Part shown: positions 19,308 through 27,778 of the stretch, one piece after another
Layout: every line of letters starts with the position of its first letter
Numbering within the stretch: the first letter of the stretch is position 1
Assembly: GCF_014779765.1 (NCBI RefSeq)
Contig: NZ_JACXZA010000001.1
Span: 1,302,001-1,366,000 of the forward strand
Length of the DNA stretch: 64,000 bases
Source: Paenibacillus terricola
GTDB lineage: Bacteria > Bacillota > Bacilli > Paenibacillales > Paenibacillaceae
Reading direction: 5' to 3'
Notes under the pieces: generated by a model
Told to the model about the DNA's origin: nothing
The model's database searches: none
Seen by the model: the letters and a program-made list of their open reading frames with translations, nothing else
Made by a program: the position numbers and the translations under genes

Positions 19308-19928
19308 GTGAACGACTTTAAAGGGTTAGGCGCATTTAAGCTGGATGTATTGAAGGAAGTCGGAAATATCGGGGCGGGCAACGCAGCAACAGCGTTGTCC
19401 CGTCTGCTGGACAAGCCGGTTGATATGGCTGTTCCCAAAGTGAAGCTGCTGCCTTTCGAGGAAATTGCCGAGATCGTCGGCGGATCTGAGCAGATTGTGA
19501 TTGCTGTATTCCTGCGAGTCGAAGGGGATGCACCAGGCAATATGTTCTTCATTATTGAAGAGCCATCGGCAAAACGAATGATGCATCGGTTGTTATCGCT
19601 AGAAATTCGCGAGCAAGCAGGTTACTCCGAAATGGAGCTGTCGGCTTTATGCGAGATCGGAAACATTCTCGGAGGGTCTTACCTGTCATCGCTCGCTGAC
19701 TTTACGGGGCTGTCGATGATGCCGACGGTTCCATCCATAGCGATGGATATGGCAGGAGCAATATTGTCTTACGGGTTACTGCAATTCGGGGAAATGGGAG
19801 ATTCCGCACTCCTGATCGAGACAGCATTCCTCGAAGGCAGAGATATGTTGGAGGGCCATTTCTTCCTCATTCCGGATCCCGAGTCATTCAATAAAATCTT
19901 CCAAGCGCTAGGGGTTACATCTGAATGA
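19308..19928 (+). CDS. cheC: CheY-P phosphatase CheC
   Basis: CheC hydrolyses phospho-CheY and controls CheD in the B. subtilis-type adaptation system. The 206-residue protein has the two phosphatase helices of the family, EVGNIGAGNAATAL near the N-terminus and EIGNILGGSYLSSL in the middle, each with the Glu/Asn active pair. GTG 19308 follows GAGGTTTAATC at the end of cheW. The gene overlaps cheD by four bases (ATGA), matching the physical CheC-CheD interaction. Confidence 0.95.
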   Translation: MNDFKGLGAFKLDVLKEVGNIGAGNAATALSRLLDKPVDMAVPKVKLLPFEEIAEIVGGSEQIVIAVFLRVEGDAPGNMFFIIEEPSAKRMMHRLLSLEIREQAGYSEMELSALCEIGNILGGSYLSSLADFTGLSMMPTVPSIAMDMAGAILSYGLLQFGEMGDSALLIETAFLEGRDMLEGHFFLIPDPESFNKIFQALGVTSE

Positions 19929-20419
19929 TGGAGCAGTTAACAGTCAAGGTCGGCATGGCTGACCTGAACATCGCATCGAATGGGGCATTGATTCGGACAA
20001 GCGGGCTGGGATCGTGCGTAGGCGTCACCCTTTATGACTCAGTCGCAAGGGTAGCAGGTATGGCGCACGTTATGCTTCCTACTTCAGAGATTGCGAGAGA
20101 AACGAGTTTCAATGTCGCCAAATATGCAGATACAGCAATTCCGGCACTTATTCAAGCGATGGAGAATGCGGGCGCTTCAATTACACGCATGGTTGCCAAG
20201 ATGGCAGGCGGGGCGCAAATGTTCGCCTTCGCTTCCCAAAACGATTCGATGCGCATCGGACCTCGCAATGTGGAGTCGTGCAAGCTTGCTTTGGAGCAGG
20301 TGTCGATTCCAATTCATGCAGAGGATACTGGAGCGAATTTCGGTCGAACGATTGAAATCGATAGTGCAACAGGTGTCTTGACGATTCGAAGCGTTCAGTT
20401 TGGTATAAAGGAGATTTAA
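19925..20419 (+). CDS. cheD: Chemoreceptor glutamine deamidase CheD
   Basis: CheD deamidates specific receptor glutamines and also stimulates CheC. The 164-residue product carries the catalytic cysteine C31 in LGSCVGVTLYD and H48 in GMAHVMLP. A downstream Thr is expected in the family triad and is not assigned here. Length is standard. It starts within the end of cheC. A second ATG one codon in (19928) is also possible. Confidence 0.95.
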   Translation: MMEQLTVKVGMADLNIASNGALIRTSGLGSCVGVTLYDSVARVAGMAHVMLPTSEIARETSFNVAKYADTAIPALIQAMENAGASITRMVAKMAGGAQMFAFASQNDSMRIGPRNVESCKLALEQVSIPIHAEDTGANFGRTIEIDSATGVLTIRSVQFGIKEI

Positions 20420-20421
20420 TA

Positions 20422-20862
20422 ATGATTGGAACATGGCGGTGGAATGTCGGATTTGGAGCTGTAGGTGGCATGATGTCGCTATTGTTCTCATTGAGTGGGA
20501 ACACGTTTGCAGTCAGCATTTTGAGGGGGATCTACGCTTTTGCTGCTTTCTTCCTCTTGGCTTATCTATTCCGGGCTGTGCTCAAAATGGCAATGCCGCA
20601 ACCTACTCTTCCTTCCTTGCGACAAGATGAGCAGGGCGGAAGACAAGATGCCGGCACCCAATTTGAAGCAGTGACACCGGATGAATCGGAAGAGCTGCAT
20701 GAGCTGCTCAAATCGGATTCGAATAGCCGGCCTGCTGCAACAGCAGCTGCTGGCGCGCAATCGCACCAGTTTCAACCGCTTAAACCGCCTCAGCTGGTAT
20801 CGACGCAGAACAAAGATCCAGAGGAATTAGCCAAAGCAGTACGTCACCTGACAGGAGGGTGA
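20422..20862 (+). CDS. Small membrane protein of unknown function between cheD and sigD
   Basis: I do not recognise a family. The 146-residue product has two hydrophobic segments (about residues 8-28 and 32-57) separated by a short turn, then a ~90-residue polar, probably cytoplasmic tail rich in Gln, Pro and Ala, ending KDPEELAKAVRHLTGG. It starts two bases after the cheD stop behind AAAGGAG and ends four bases before sigD, so it is co-transcribed and likely translationally coupled. B. subtilis has no gene here. Context suggests a role tied to motility or to sigD control, but nothing in the sequence proves it. Confidence 0.75.
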   Translation: MIGTWRWNVGFGAVGGMMSLLFSLSGNTFAVSILRGIYAFAAFFLLAYLFRAVLKMAMPQPTLPSLRQDEQGGRQDAGTQFEAVTPDESEELHELLKSDSNSRPAATAAAGAQSHQFQPLKPPQLVSTQNKDPEELAKAVRHLTGG

Positions 20863-20866
20863 GACG

Positions 20867-21655
20867 ATGATTGAGCCGAAGACGCCTCATTTGTCTAACA
20901 TCGAGAAATGGCGCAAATGGAAAACCGAAAAGGACATCGAAGCGAAGAAGCAACTCATTGAGCAGTATTTGCCTTTGGTCGACTATGTGAAGAGCCGAAT
21001 GGCAATCGGATTACCGAAGACCGTTTCGAAGGATGATCTGTACAGCAACGGTGTAATGGGACTTATTGATGCAATTGAGAAGTTCGATTATGAACGCGGT
21101 CTGCAATTTGAAACTTATGCTTCATGGCGTATTCGCGGTTCCATCATCGATGGACTGAGACAAGGGGACTGGGTTCCTAGGTCGGTGCGCGATAAGGCGA
21201 AACGAATCGAAGAAGCATACCAGCTGCTGGAACAAAAATATTTGCGCTCCGTATCGGATGCCGAAATTAGTTCGTATTTGAACGTATCTGAAAATGAATA
21301 TAATGTGATGCTGCAAGAAATTGCAGTCACAACGATCTGCTCGCTCGAAGATCCGATCCGAGAGGAAGAGTCAGAAACACGGTTATCTTTACTGGTTGAC
21401 GAGAAAGCGAAAAACCCTGATTATAAGGTTCATGAGTTTTATTTGAAAGAGTCGCTTATGAAAGGGATCGAGCGTTTGACTCCGAAAGAGAGAACCGTCA
21501 TCTCCCTATTTTACTATGAAGAGTTGTCTCTTAGCGAAATCGCAGAAGTGATGTCACTATCGCCTTCCCGAATATCTCAGCTGCATTCCAAGGCGATCCT
21601 GCGGCTTCGCGGAGCTTTAGCTAAAAATAAAGATCAGTTGCTCCAAAATACGTAA
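20867..21655 (+). CDS. sigD: RNA polymerase sigma factor SigD (FliA/WhiG family)
   Basis: The motility sigma factor that transcribes late flagellar (flagellin, motor, autolysin) genes. The 262-residue product has region 2 (DYVKSRMAIGLP, YSNGVMGLIDAIEKFD, FETYASWRIRGSIIDGLR), region 3, and region 4 with the helix-turn-helix LSEIAEVMSLSPSRISQLHSKA. It is encoded near the end of the fla/che operon as in B. subtilis, a position known there to influence the ON/OFF switching of motility because transcript abundance falls with distance. Confidence 0.96.
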   Translation: MIEPKTPHLSNIEKWRKWKTEKDIEAKKQLIEQYLPLVDYVKSRMAIGLPKTVSKDDLYSNGVMGLIDAIEKFDYERGLQFETYASWRIRGSIIDGLRQGDWVPRSVRDKAKRIEEAYQLLEQKYLRSVSDAEISSYLNVSENEYNVMLQEIAVTTICSLEDPIREEESETRLSLLVDEKAKNPDYKVHEFYLKESLMKGIERLTPKERTVISLFYYEELSLSEIAEVMSLSPSRISQLHSKAILRLRGALAKNKDQLLQNT

Positions 21656-21671
21656 TTGAGGAGGAGTCGCC

Positions 21672-23078
21672 TTGAGCGAGGCAGGTCAATTAGAACAACA
21701 TATTCGCATTCAGATTTCTGCGGATAAGCTTTCTGCATTCATTCAATTTAATCGAGCAGATGAATCGTTTACCTGTTCGCCTGAAGCGCTGGAGCAATAT
21801 GTTAAGAACAATGGAGTCATCTATGGTTTGCAGTATGATGTCATACATAAAATAGCGAAAGATCCTAAGGCTTACTTCTATAACCAGACGCTGATCGCTG
21901 CAGGAGATCCTGCCCAACAAGGGGAGAACGGGAAGATTCAGCTTATTCATCACCTGGATGACGAGTCGATGCATCGTCCCGTTGAATCCGCAGATGGTAA
22001 GGTTGATCTGAAAGAAGTTAACCGAATCAACAACGTAGCGCGGGGTCAGCTTATTGCCGAGCGAATCCCGGCTACGGAAGGTAAAGAGGGCAAGAGTGTA
22101 ACGGGCGTTGTCCTTCCTGGCAAGAACGGGAAGGAAGCTCGTTTCAAGGTTGGCAAGAATGTCGTCCTCAACAATGAGCAGACTGCCATGTATGCGGCAA
22201 TTGATGGTCTAATGACGAAGACGGATAATGATAAAATTAATGTGTTTCCTGTTTATGAAGTTAACGGTGACGTCGACTATCGTACGGGCAATATCGACTT
22301 CGTCGGGACAGTCGTCATTCGCGGCAATGTGCTGACAGGCTTCCGCGTTAAGGCTTCAGGCGATATTCGTGTCATCGGCGGTGTCGAAGGCGCTGAGTTG
22401 GAATCTGAAGGTTCCATTGAAATAACAGGCGGTGTAATGGCTAGCGACAAAGGTTATCTCAAAGCGAATCGCAACATTAAATTGTCATTCGTGCAAGATG
22501 GGCGACTGCAAGCGGGCGAGAATATTATCGTCAGCCAAAGCATCATGCATTCGCAGCTCAAAGCGGGCAAGTCGGTTATCTGTTCGGGAGCGAAAGGTCT
22601 TATCGTTGGCGGTGTGGTACAAGCAGGCGAAAGAGTTGCTGCACGGACGATCGGTAATACGACGTCCACGTCAACCGTAATCGAGGTAGGAGTGCTGCCG
22701 GAGCTGCGAACCGAGCTGCAAGAGCTTCGGACTTCCGTTCGACAGTTGGTCGACAGCATCGACAAAACCGAGAAGGCTTTAAGTTTGCTCGACCAACTTG
22801 CCTCTTCCGGCCAGCTGTCAGATGACAAGCTTGCGCTGCGAGTGAAGCTAGGCGCGACTAAGAGGCAAACGAATGATCAGATTGATATGAAACGCGAGCG
22901 CATTTTTGAGATCGAGAAGGCGCTGGAGGATTCAGATTCCGCTCGAGTTGATGTTGCGAATGTGTGCTATGGCGGATCCAAAATCGTCATAGGCCGCTAT
23001 ACCCGATTTGTAAAGGATTCAACCCAACGCTGCTGCTTCCGCCTGCAAGATGGAGATGTCAGCATTATCTCGATCTAG
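21672..23078 (+). CDS. FapA-like (DUF342) polymer-forming protein
   Basis: A 468-residue protein of the DUF342/FapA family. The centre (about residues 190-330) is a run of short Gly-rich beta repeats (VIRGNVLTGFRVKASGDIRV, GSIEITGGVM, IVSQSIMHSQLKAG), typical of a right-handed beta-helix. A charged coiled coil follows (LRTELQELRTSVRQLVDSI), then a short beta C-terminus. It follows sigD by 16 bases with GAGGAG before TTG 21672. The family is widespread in motile Firmicutes but lacks an agreed function. Membership is recognised from the repeat pattern. The gene is absent from this position in B. subtilis. Confidence 0.8.
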   Translation: MSEAGQLEQHIRIQISADKLSAFIQFNRADESFTCSPEALEQYVKNNGVIYGLQYDVIHKIAKDPKAYFYNQTLIAAGDPAQQGENGKIQLIHHLDDESMHRPVESADGKVDLKEVNRINNVARGQLIAERIPATEGKEGKSVTGVVLPGKNGKEARFKVGKNVVLNNEQTAMYAAIDGLMTKTDNDKINVFPVYEVNGDVDYRTGNIDFVGTVVIRGNVLTGFRVKASGDIRVIGGVEGAELESEGSIEITGGVMASDKGYLKANRNIKLSFVQDGRLQAGENIIVSQSIMHSQLKAGKSVICSGAKGLIVGGVVQAGERVAARTIGNTTSTSTVIEVGVLPELRTELQELRTSVRQLVDSIDKTEKALSLLDQLASSGQLSDDKLALRVKLGATKRQTNDQIDMKRERIFEIEKALEDSDSARVDVANVCYGGSKIVIGRYTRFVKDSTQRCCFRLQDGDVSIISI

Positions 23079-23126
23079 TTAGCAAGCAGCTGTTAGAGCA
23101 AATGGCGTTTGAAGGGAGGGCTCAGC

Positions 23127-23456
23127 TTGTCCTATCGTCCAATCGACTTTCAAGTATCCATGTCCAATATGCCGGATAAGAGCATTACGCATAGCCAAGC
23201 GCTTAATAAACCGGCTGCGGATCATTCCTTTGCTGCTGACAGCTTTACGAAAGAGACGGATCATGCGCGTCATCGCAACGCAGCGGCTGAGAAAGCGGAC
23301 AAAGGTTCGATTCGAAGCGGGGAAGAGCGTCAGCAGCGAGGTGATTCGAGGCAAAGGGGCAACCGTCAAACCGATGCACATGATGGTGCTGAGCCCCAAC
23401 GCAAGCCATCGGATTTGCACCCTTATAAAGGTAAGAGTTTCGATGTTTCTCTATAA
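23127..23456 (+). CDS. Small hydrophilic protein of unknown function
   Basis: A 109-residue protein (MSYRPIDFQVSMSNMPDKS...) with no recognisable domain. It is strongly polar, with many Lys, Arg, Asp, Gln and His residues, no membrane segment, and a largely disordered look. TTG 23127 is chosen because AAGGGAGGG stands six bases upstream; a TTG at 23109 lies before that site. A second frame at 23230-23478 overlaps it but lacks a comparable ribosome-binding site. The gene follows the FapA-like gene by 48 bases in the same direction. Small disordered proteins of this type occur at the end of fla/che operons, but I cannot name a function. Confidence 0.6.
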   Translation: MSYRPIDFQVSMSNMPDKSITHSQALNKPAADHSFAADSFTKETDHARHRNAAAEKADKGSIRSGEERQQRGDSRQRGNRQTDAHDGAEPQRKPSDLHPYKGKSFDVSL

Positions 23457-23521
23457 ATTATCAAGTTCAGTCATATAGCAAGTTGCCGCAGTCTATCCTT
23501 CGGCAAGAAGCAGGAGAGAAG

Positions 23522-24064
23522 ATGAATATGCAGCCATGGGGATATGTTGCGTTATTGGGCGCATTTATACTAGTTCTGTCGTGGACGCTTCCTCGTAGAA
23601 AGGAAGAGCAACCTCCGGCACAAACGACGACCAATATGGAAATCGCACTCGAACAGTTCATGGAGAATATGGAGTCGGACAACCGTGAACTGGTCGACCT
23701 TGTGAAACGTGCACAGACGGATAATGCCGAACAGCTTGCTATCCGTGAACGCCGAATTATTGATCTGGAGCATCGGTGCGCAGAACTGGAGTCCCGTTTA
23801 GAGAAAGTAGTGGTACAGCCAGTGATCGGACAGGCGCAGACGGCTGCTCACGAGGCAGTGGATGCTGCATTTGTCCAACCATTTGCTGCTGCAGAAGAAG
23901 TACCTGTACCGCGTGATACAATTCGTATGCGTTATCCGGAATTGTTCGAGCTCTACGACAGCGGCAAGTCAATCGATGTTGTTTGCCGTAAGCTCAATAT
24001 GAATAAAGGCGAAGTTCAGCTCATTATTCAGCTGGCCAAGCAGGAGGAGGGCGTACGTGCTTAA
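23522..24064 (+). CDS. SwrB-like membrane-anchored coiled-coil protein
   Basis: A 180-residue protein with one N-terminal transmembrane segment (WGYVALLGAFILVLSWTL), a basic stop-transfer (PRRKEE), and a coiled coil (about residues 37-95, LVDLVKRAQTDNAEQ, IIDLEHRCAELESRLEKV). The C-terminal ~50 residues resemble a helix-turn-helix (LYDSGKSIDVVCRKLNMNKGEVQLII). In B. subtilis the corresponding slot, last before rpsB, encodes SwrB (YlxL), which has the same layout and promotes flagellar export activation. The equivalence is inferred from position and architecture. ATG 23522 follows AGGAGAG; ATG 23528 is an alternative start. It overlaps the next gene by 8 bases. Confidence 0.7.
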   Translation: MNMQPWGYVALLGAFILVLSWTLPRRKEEQPPAQTTTNMEIALEQFMENMESDNRELVDLVKRAQTDNAEQLAIRERRIIDLEHRCAELESRLEKVVVQPVIGQAQTAAHEAVDAAFVQPFAAAEEVPVPRDTIRMRYPELFELYDSGKSIDVVCRKLNMNKGEVQLIIQLAKQEEGVRA

Positions 24065-24686
24065 GGACCGACGCTTTCTATCCGGGCTTGGAGCGGGTAT
24101 TGTTGCAGGTGCTTTATTGCTTCAATTAATGACGATGGGACAGCAGACCGCGAAGCTCCCAGACTCGGATCAATTGAATGAGCCGATATATACGGAGCAG
24201 GAAATGCAGCAGATGGTTGAGAAGGCAAAGGCTGAAGCGAAGGCGGAGGCAAGCACTGAAGCGAATGCAACGGCTCCAGACAGCAAGCAAGCGAGTAATG
24301 AACAGGGGAATAAGCCGGAAGCGCCAGTTACCCCTAATCCACCTTCTAAGCCCGATGATGCGAAGGAAGCTGTTCAGCCGGAGCAGCCTACAGCCCCAGA
24401 CGCTGGAACAGCAAACGCGGACGCAGAACAATCGGCAATAGTTAAGCAGGTCGTTATCCGAATTGAACCAGGTGCAAATCTGACTTCAACCGCGAAGCTG
24501 CTGGCAGACAACGGACTCATTGCAAGTCAAAGTAAGTTCATTACCAAAATGAAGAGCGACAAGAAGCTGGTCCGCGCCGGCTATTTCGCGTTCAAGGGTA
24601 AACCTTCGCTGGACGAGGTCGTGAAGACACTGACCGGACAACCTCTAACGGCTACCGAAGCAAATCGAATAAAGTCGAATTCTTGA
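24057..24686 (+). CDS. Membrane-anchored YceG/MltG-like N-domain protein without catalytic domain
   Basis: A 209-residue protein with a hydrophobic N-terminal anchor (about residues 8-27), a helical Lys/Ala/Glu stretch, a ~70-residue Pro/Ala/Gln/Asp-rich linker, and a C-terminal ~70-residue domain. That domain (VVIRIEPGANLTSTAKLLADNGLI...VRAGYFAFKGKPSLDEVVKTLTG) resembles the LysM-like part of the MltG endolytic transglycosylase. The catalytic MltG domain is missing, so it cannot be a transglycosylase on this evidence; it may bind peptidoglycan. GTG 24057 overlaps the preceding gene. It is the last gene of the fla/che operon and a terminator follows at once. Confidence 0.72.
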   Translation: MLKDRRFLSGLGAGIVAGALLLQLMTMGQQTAKLPDSDQLNEPIYTEQEMQQMVEKAKAEAKAEASTEANATAPDSKQASNEQGNKPEAPVTPNPPSKPDDAKEAVQPEQPTAPDAGTANADAEQSAIVKQVVIRIEPGANLTSTAKLLADNGLIASQSKFITKMKSDKKLVRAGYFAFKGKPSLDEVVKTLTGQPLTATEANRIKSNS

Positions 24687-24689
24687 AGG

Positions 24690-24726
24690 AAAAGGTGTCA
24701 TGTTAACTTGCATGACGCCTTTTATT
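24690..24726 (+). terminator. Rho-independent terminator of the fla/che operon
   Basis: A 13-base stem (AAAAGGTGTCATG, 24690-24702; CATGACGCCTTTT, 24711-24723) with one G·U pair and an 8-base loop starts a few bases after the last operon stop codon. The trailing tract is only moderately T-rich (TTTTATTAT). Some read-through into rpsB is therefore possible. Confidence 0.8.
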
Positions 24727-24736
24727 ATGCTATATT
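24708..24736 (+). promoter_or_regulatory. Predicted sigma-A promoter of rpsB
   Basis: TTGCAT (24708-24713), a 17-base spacer, then TATATT (24731-24736) preceded by TGC, an extended -10. The -35 box lies in the loop and downstream arm of the fla/che terminator hairpin, so the two signals share DNA. Transcription would start near 24743, leaving a leader of about 120 bases before rpsB. Confidence 0.6.
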
Positions 24737-24770
24737 AATTGTCGGTGTTAAAAACACACGCCAGTTAATT

Positions 24771-24808
24771 CCTTCAACGGTGCTTGCCGGGACGGCAAGT
24801 TTTGAAGG
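24771..24808 (+). promoter_or_regulatory. Structured rpsB leader hairpin, possible S2 autoregulatory site
   Basis: An outer perfect 7-base stem (CCTTCAA 24771-24777 with TTGAAGG 24802-24808) encloses an inner perfect 6-base stem (CTTGCC 24783-24788 with GGCAAG 24794-24799). It lies in the predicted untranslated leader, 57 bases before the rpsB start. Ribosomal protein S2 leaders are known in several bacterial groups; assignment of this hairpin to that class is inference. Confidence 0.45.
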
Positions 24809-24864
24809 AAGATGCGACAGGCGGCGGAACAATTCCAAAACCATTATTAGGAGGTGTAGTGAAT

Positions 24865-25563
24865 ATGGCGGTTATCTCCATGAAGCAACTCCTCGAGGCT
24901 GGTGTACACTTCGGTCACCAAACGCGTCGTTGGAACCCAAAAATGGATCGTTATATTTTCACTGAAAGAAACGGTATTTACATCATTGACCTGCAAAAGA
25001 CGGTCAAAAAAGTTGACGAAGCGTACAACTTCATCAAGTCGGTAGCTGCAGAAGGCGGCACGATCTTGTTCGTTGGTACGAAGAAGCAAGCACAAGATTC
25101 GGTTAAAGAAGAAGCAGCACGTTGCGGCAACTTCTACATCAATCAACGCTGGCTCGGCGGTACGCTCACGAACTTCCAAACGATTCAAAAGCGTATCGAT
25201 CGTCTGAAACAGCTGGAGAAATGGGAAGAGGACGGTACGTTCAACGTACTGCCTAAGAAAGAAGTTATCATTCTCCGCAAAGAAAAAGATCGCCTCGAGA
25301 AATTCCTCGGCGGCATCAAAGGCATGAAAGGTCTTCCAAGCGCGCTGTTCATAATCGACCCGCGTAAAGAGCGTATCGCAGTAGCGGAAGCTCGTAAACT
25401 TGGTATCCCAATCGTAGGTATCGTTGATACGAACTGCGATCCGGACGAAATCGACTATGTAATCCCAGGTAATGACGATGCAATCCGCGCTGTTAAGCTT
25501 CTTACGGCGAAGATGGCTGACGCAGTTGTTGAAGCTAACCAAGGCGAACAAACGACGGCGTAA
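24865..25563 (+). CDS. rpsB: 30S ribosomal protein S2
   Basis: A component of the small subunit head/body junction, needed for recruiting S1-type functions and mRNA. The 232-residue product starts [19 protein letters not shown], and has the conserved [15 protein letters not shown] and [19 protein letters not shown] segments. ATG 24865 follows AGGAGGTGTAGTGA; the frame is open another 27 codons upstream, but that part lies in the leader hairpin and is not S2-like. Length is normal. It is separated from tsf by an internal terminator-like hairpin. Confidence 0.97.
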   Translation: MAVISMKQLLEAGVHFGHQTRRWNPKMDRYIFTERNGIYIIDLQKTVKKVDEAYNFIKSVAAEGGTILFVGTKKQAQDSVKEEAARCGNFYINQRWLGGTLTNFQTIQKRIDRLKQLEKWEEDGTFNVLPKKEVIILRKEKDRLEKFLGGIKGMKGLPSALFIIDPRKERIAVAEARKLGIPIVGIVDTNCDPDEIDYVIPGNDDAIRAVKLLTAKMADAVVEANQGEQTTA

Positions 25564-25583
25564 TCATACTCGGTATACAACAG

Positions 25584-25628
25584 AAAGGGTGGTCAGAAGG
25601 TGTAAAGCCTCCTCACCGCCCTTTTTTT
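25584..25628 (+). terminator. Terminator/attenuator between rpsB and tsf
   Basis: A stem of about 10 pairs (AAAGGGTGGT near 25584-25593 with the CACCGCCCTTT region near 25614-25624, including a G·U pair) encloses a ~20-base loop and is followed by a run of seven T. It could lower tsf expression relative to rpsB, or end rpsB transcripts. No clear separate tsf promoter was identified. Confidence 0.65.
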
Positions 25629-25672
25629 GAAACAAGAGAGAAAATAAGAACGATCATTCAGGAGGTAATAGT

Positions 25673-26323
25673 ATGGCAGTTAGTGCGAGTGCAGTTAAAG
25701 AATTGCGTGAAAAAACGGGCGCAGGCATGCTCGATTGCAAAAAAGCGTTGGACGAAGCAAACGGTGATATCCAAAAAGCTTCCGAGATCCTTCGTGAGAA
25801 AGGTCTCGCGGCAGCAGCTAACAAAGCTGGTCGTGTAGCTACGGAAGGTGTAGTTGAATCGTACATCCACGCAGGCGGCCGTATTGGCGTTATCGTTGAG
25901 ATCAACTGCGAAACAGACTTCGTTGCAAAAACGGATTCGTTCCGTGACTTTGCTCGCGATATCGCTATGCAAATCGCAGCTGCGAACCCTAAATTTGTTA
26001 GTCGTGAAGAAGTTGGAGCAGAAGAACTCGATAAAGAGCGCGAAATTCTGACGGCTCAAGCACTGAACGAAGGCAAACCAGCTAACATCGTTGAGAAGAT
26101 GGTAGAAGGCCGCCTTGGCAAATACTATGAAGAGTTCTGTCTGCTTGAGCAATCGTTCATCAAAGATCCAGACAAAACAATCGCGACGCTGCTGAAAGAA
26201 AAAATCAGCACGATCGGTGAAAATATTTCGATCCGCCGCTTCGTTCGTTATGAACTGGGCGAAGGCTTGGAGAAAAAAGTTGATAACTTCGTAGAAGAAG
26301 TTATGGCGCAAGCTAAACTGTAA
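25673..26323 (+). CDS. tsf: Translation elongation factor Ts, short form
   Basis: EF-Ts is the nucleotide exchange factor for EF-Tu. The N-terminal UBA-like domain ([25 protein letters not shown]) and the [11 protein letters not shown] motif of the core, which contacts EF-Tu, are intact. The product has 216 residues, against about 283-293 in E. coli and B. subtilis. The second core subdomain and coiled-coil insertion appear reduced, as in the short Thermus-type form. It ends in the normal C-terminal module. ATG 25673 follows AGGAGGTAATAGT. Confidence 0.95.
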   Translation: MAVSASAVKELREKTGAGMLDCKKALDEANGDIQKASEILREKGLAAAANKAGRVATEGVVESYIHAGGRIGVIVEINCETDFVAKTDSFRDFARDIAMQIAAANPKFVSREEVGAEELDKEREILTAQALNEGKPANIVEKMVEGRLGKYYEEFCLLEQSFIKDPDKTIATLLKEKISTIGENISIRRFVRYELGEGLEKKVDNFVEEVMAQAKL

Positions 26324-26337
26324 TTAGCATTACAGCA

Positions 26338-26370
26338 GGCGGGGCGGATTTGTCTGCCCCGCCCTCTTGT
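26338..26370 (+). terminator. GC-rich terminator-like hairpin after tsf
   Basis: Perfect 8-base stem GGCGGGGC (26338-26345) with GCCCCGCC (26356-26363), extendable by one G·U pair, followed by CTCTTGT. The T-tract is weak, so it may act as a partial terminator or RNA stabiliser between tsf and pyrH. Confidence 0.5.
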
Positions 26371-26389
26371 ATGCCCGGATTAAGTGTGA

Positions 26390-27165
<776 letters not shown>

Positions 27166-27166
<1 letters not shown>

Positions 27167-27720
27167 TGCCTCAAGCGATTAAGAAAGATGCAGAGGAACG
27201 GATGGACAAAGCGATTGGTGCCCTGAGGCGTGATCTTTCCACCCTTCGCGCAGGACGTGCAACGCCAGCGCTGCTCGATCGCATTCAAGTTGAATACTAC
27301 GGTGCAATGACGCCAGTGAACCAGCTTGCTAACATTAATACGCCGGATACGCGTACGCTTCTGCTTCAACCATGGGATAAATCTTCGGTAGCTGCAATCG
27401 AGAAAGCGATCATGAAATCCGATCTCGGACTGACGCCTTCCAACGACGGCAGCACAATCCGTTTGAGCATTCCGCCGCTTACAGAAGAGCGCCGTAGTGA
27501 GCTTGTGAAGCTCACGAAGAAATTCGGTGAAGAAGCGAAAATTGCAATCCGCAACATTCGCCGCGACGCGAACGACGACATTAAGAAACTCGAGAAATCG
27601 ACGATTTCGGAAGACGAGTCGCGCCGCCACCAAGATGATATCCAGAAATCGACAGATCGCTTCGTTGCAGAAGTAGAGAAAGTGCTCGCTGCTAAAGAGA
27701 AAGAGATCATGGAAGTTTAA
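27166..27720 (+). CDS. frr: Ribosome recycling factor
   Basis: RRF splits post-termination 70S ribosomes with EF-G. The 184-residue product has the characteristic three-helix-bundle segments ([45 protein letters not shown]) and the C-terminal [22 protein letters not shown] helix. GTG 27166 overlaps the pyrH stop by one base. A small hairpin (CCCC...GGGG, near 27733-27750) follows the gene, with only a weak T-rich tail, so I do not call a terminator. Confidence 0.97.
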
Positions 27721-27778
27721 TAGACGATGCTGCCCCTCCGACAGGTGGGGTTTGTTGTATCATTAGGAGGAGTCCCGG

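Noticed and set aside
24708-24965. 85-codon + strand frame running through the rpsB promoter and start
   Set aside because: Wholly inside the terminator, leader and rpsB coding sequence in another frame.
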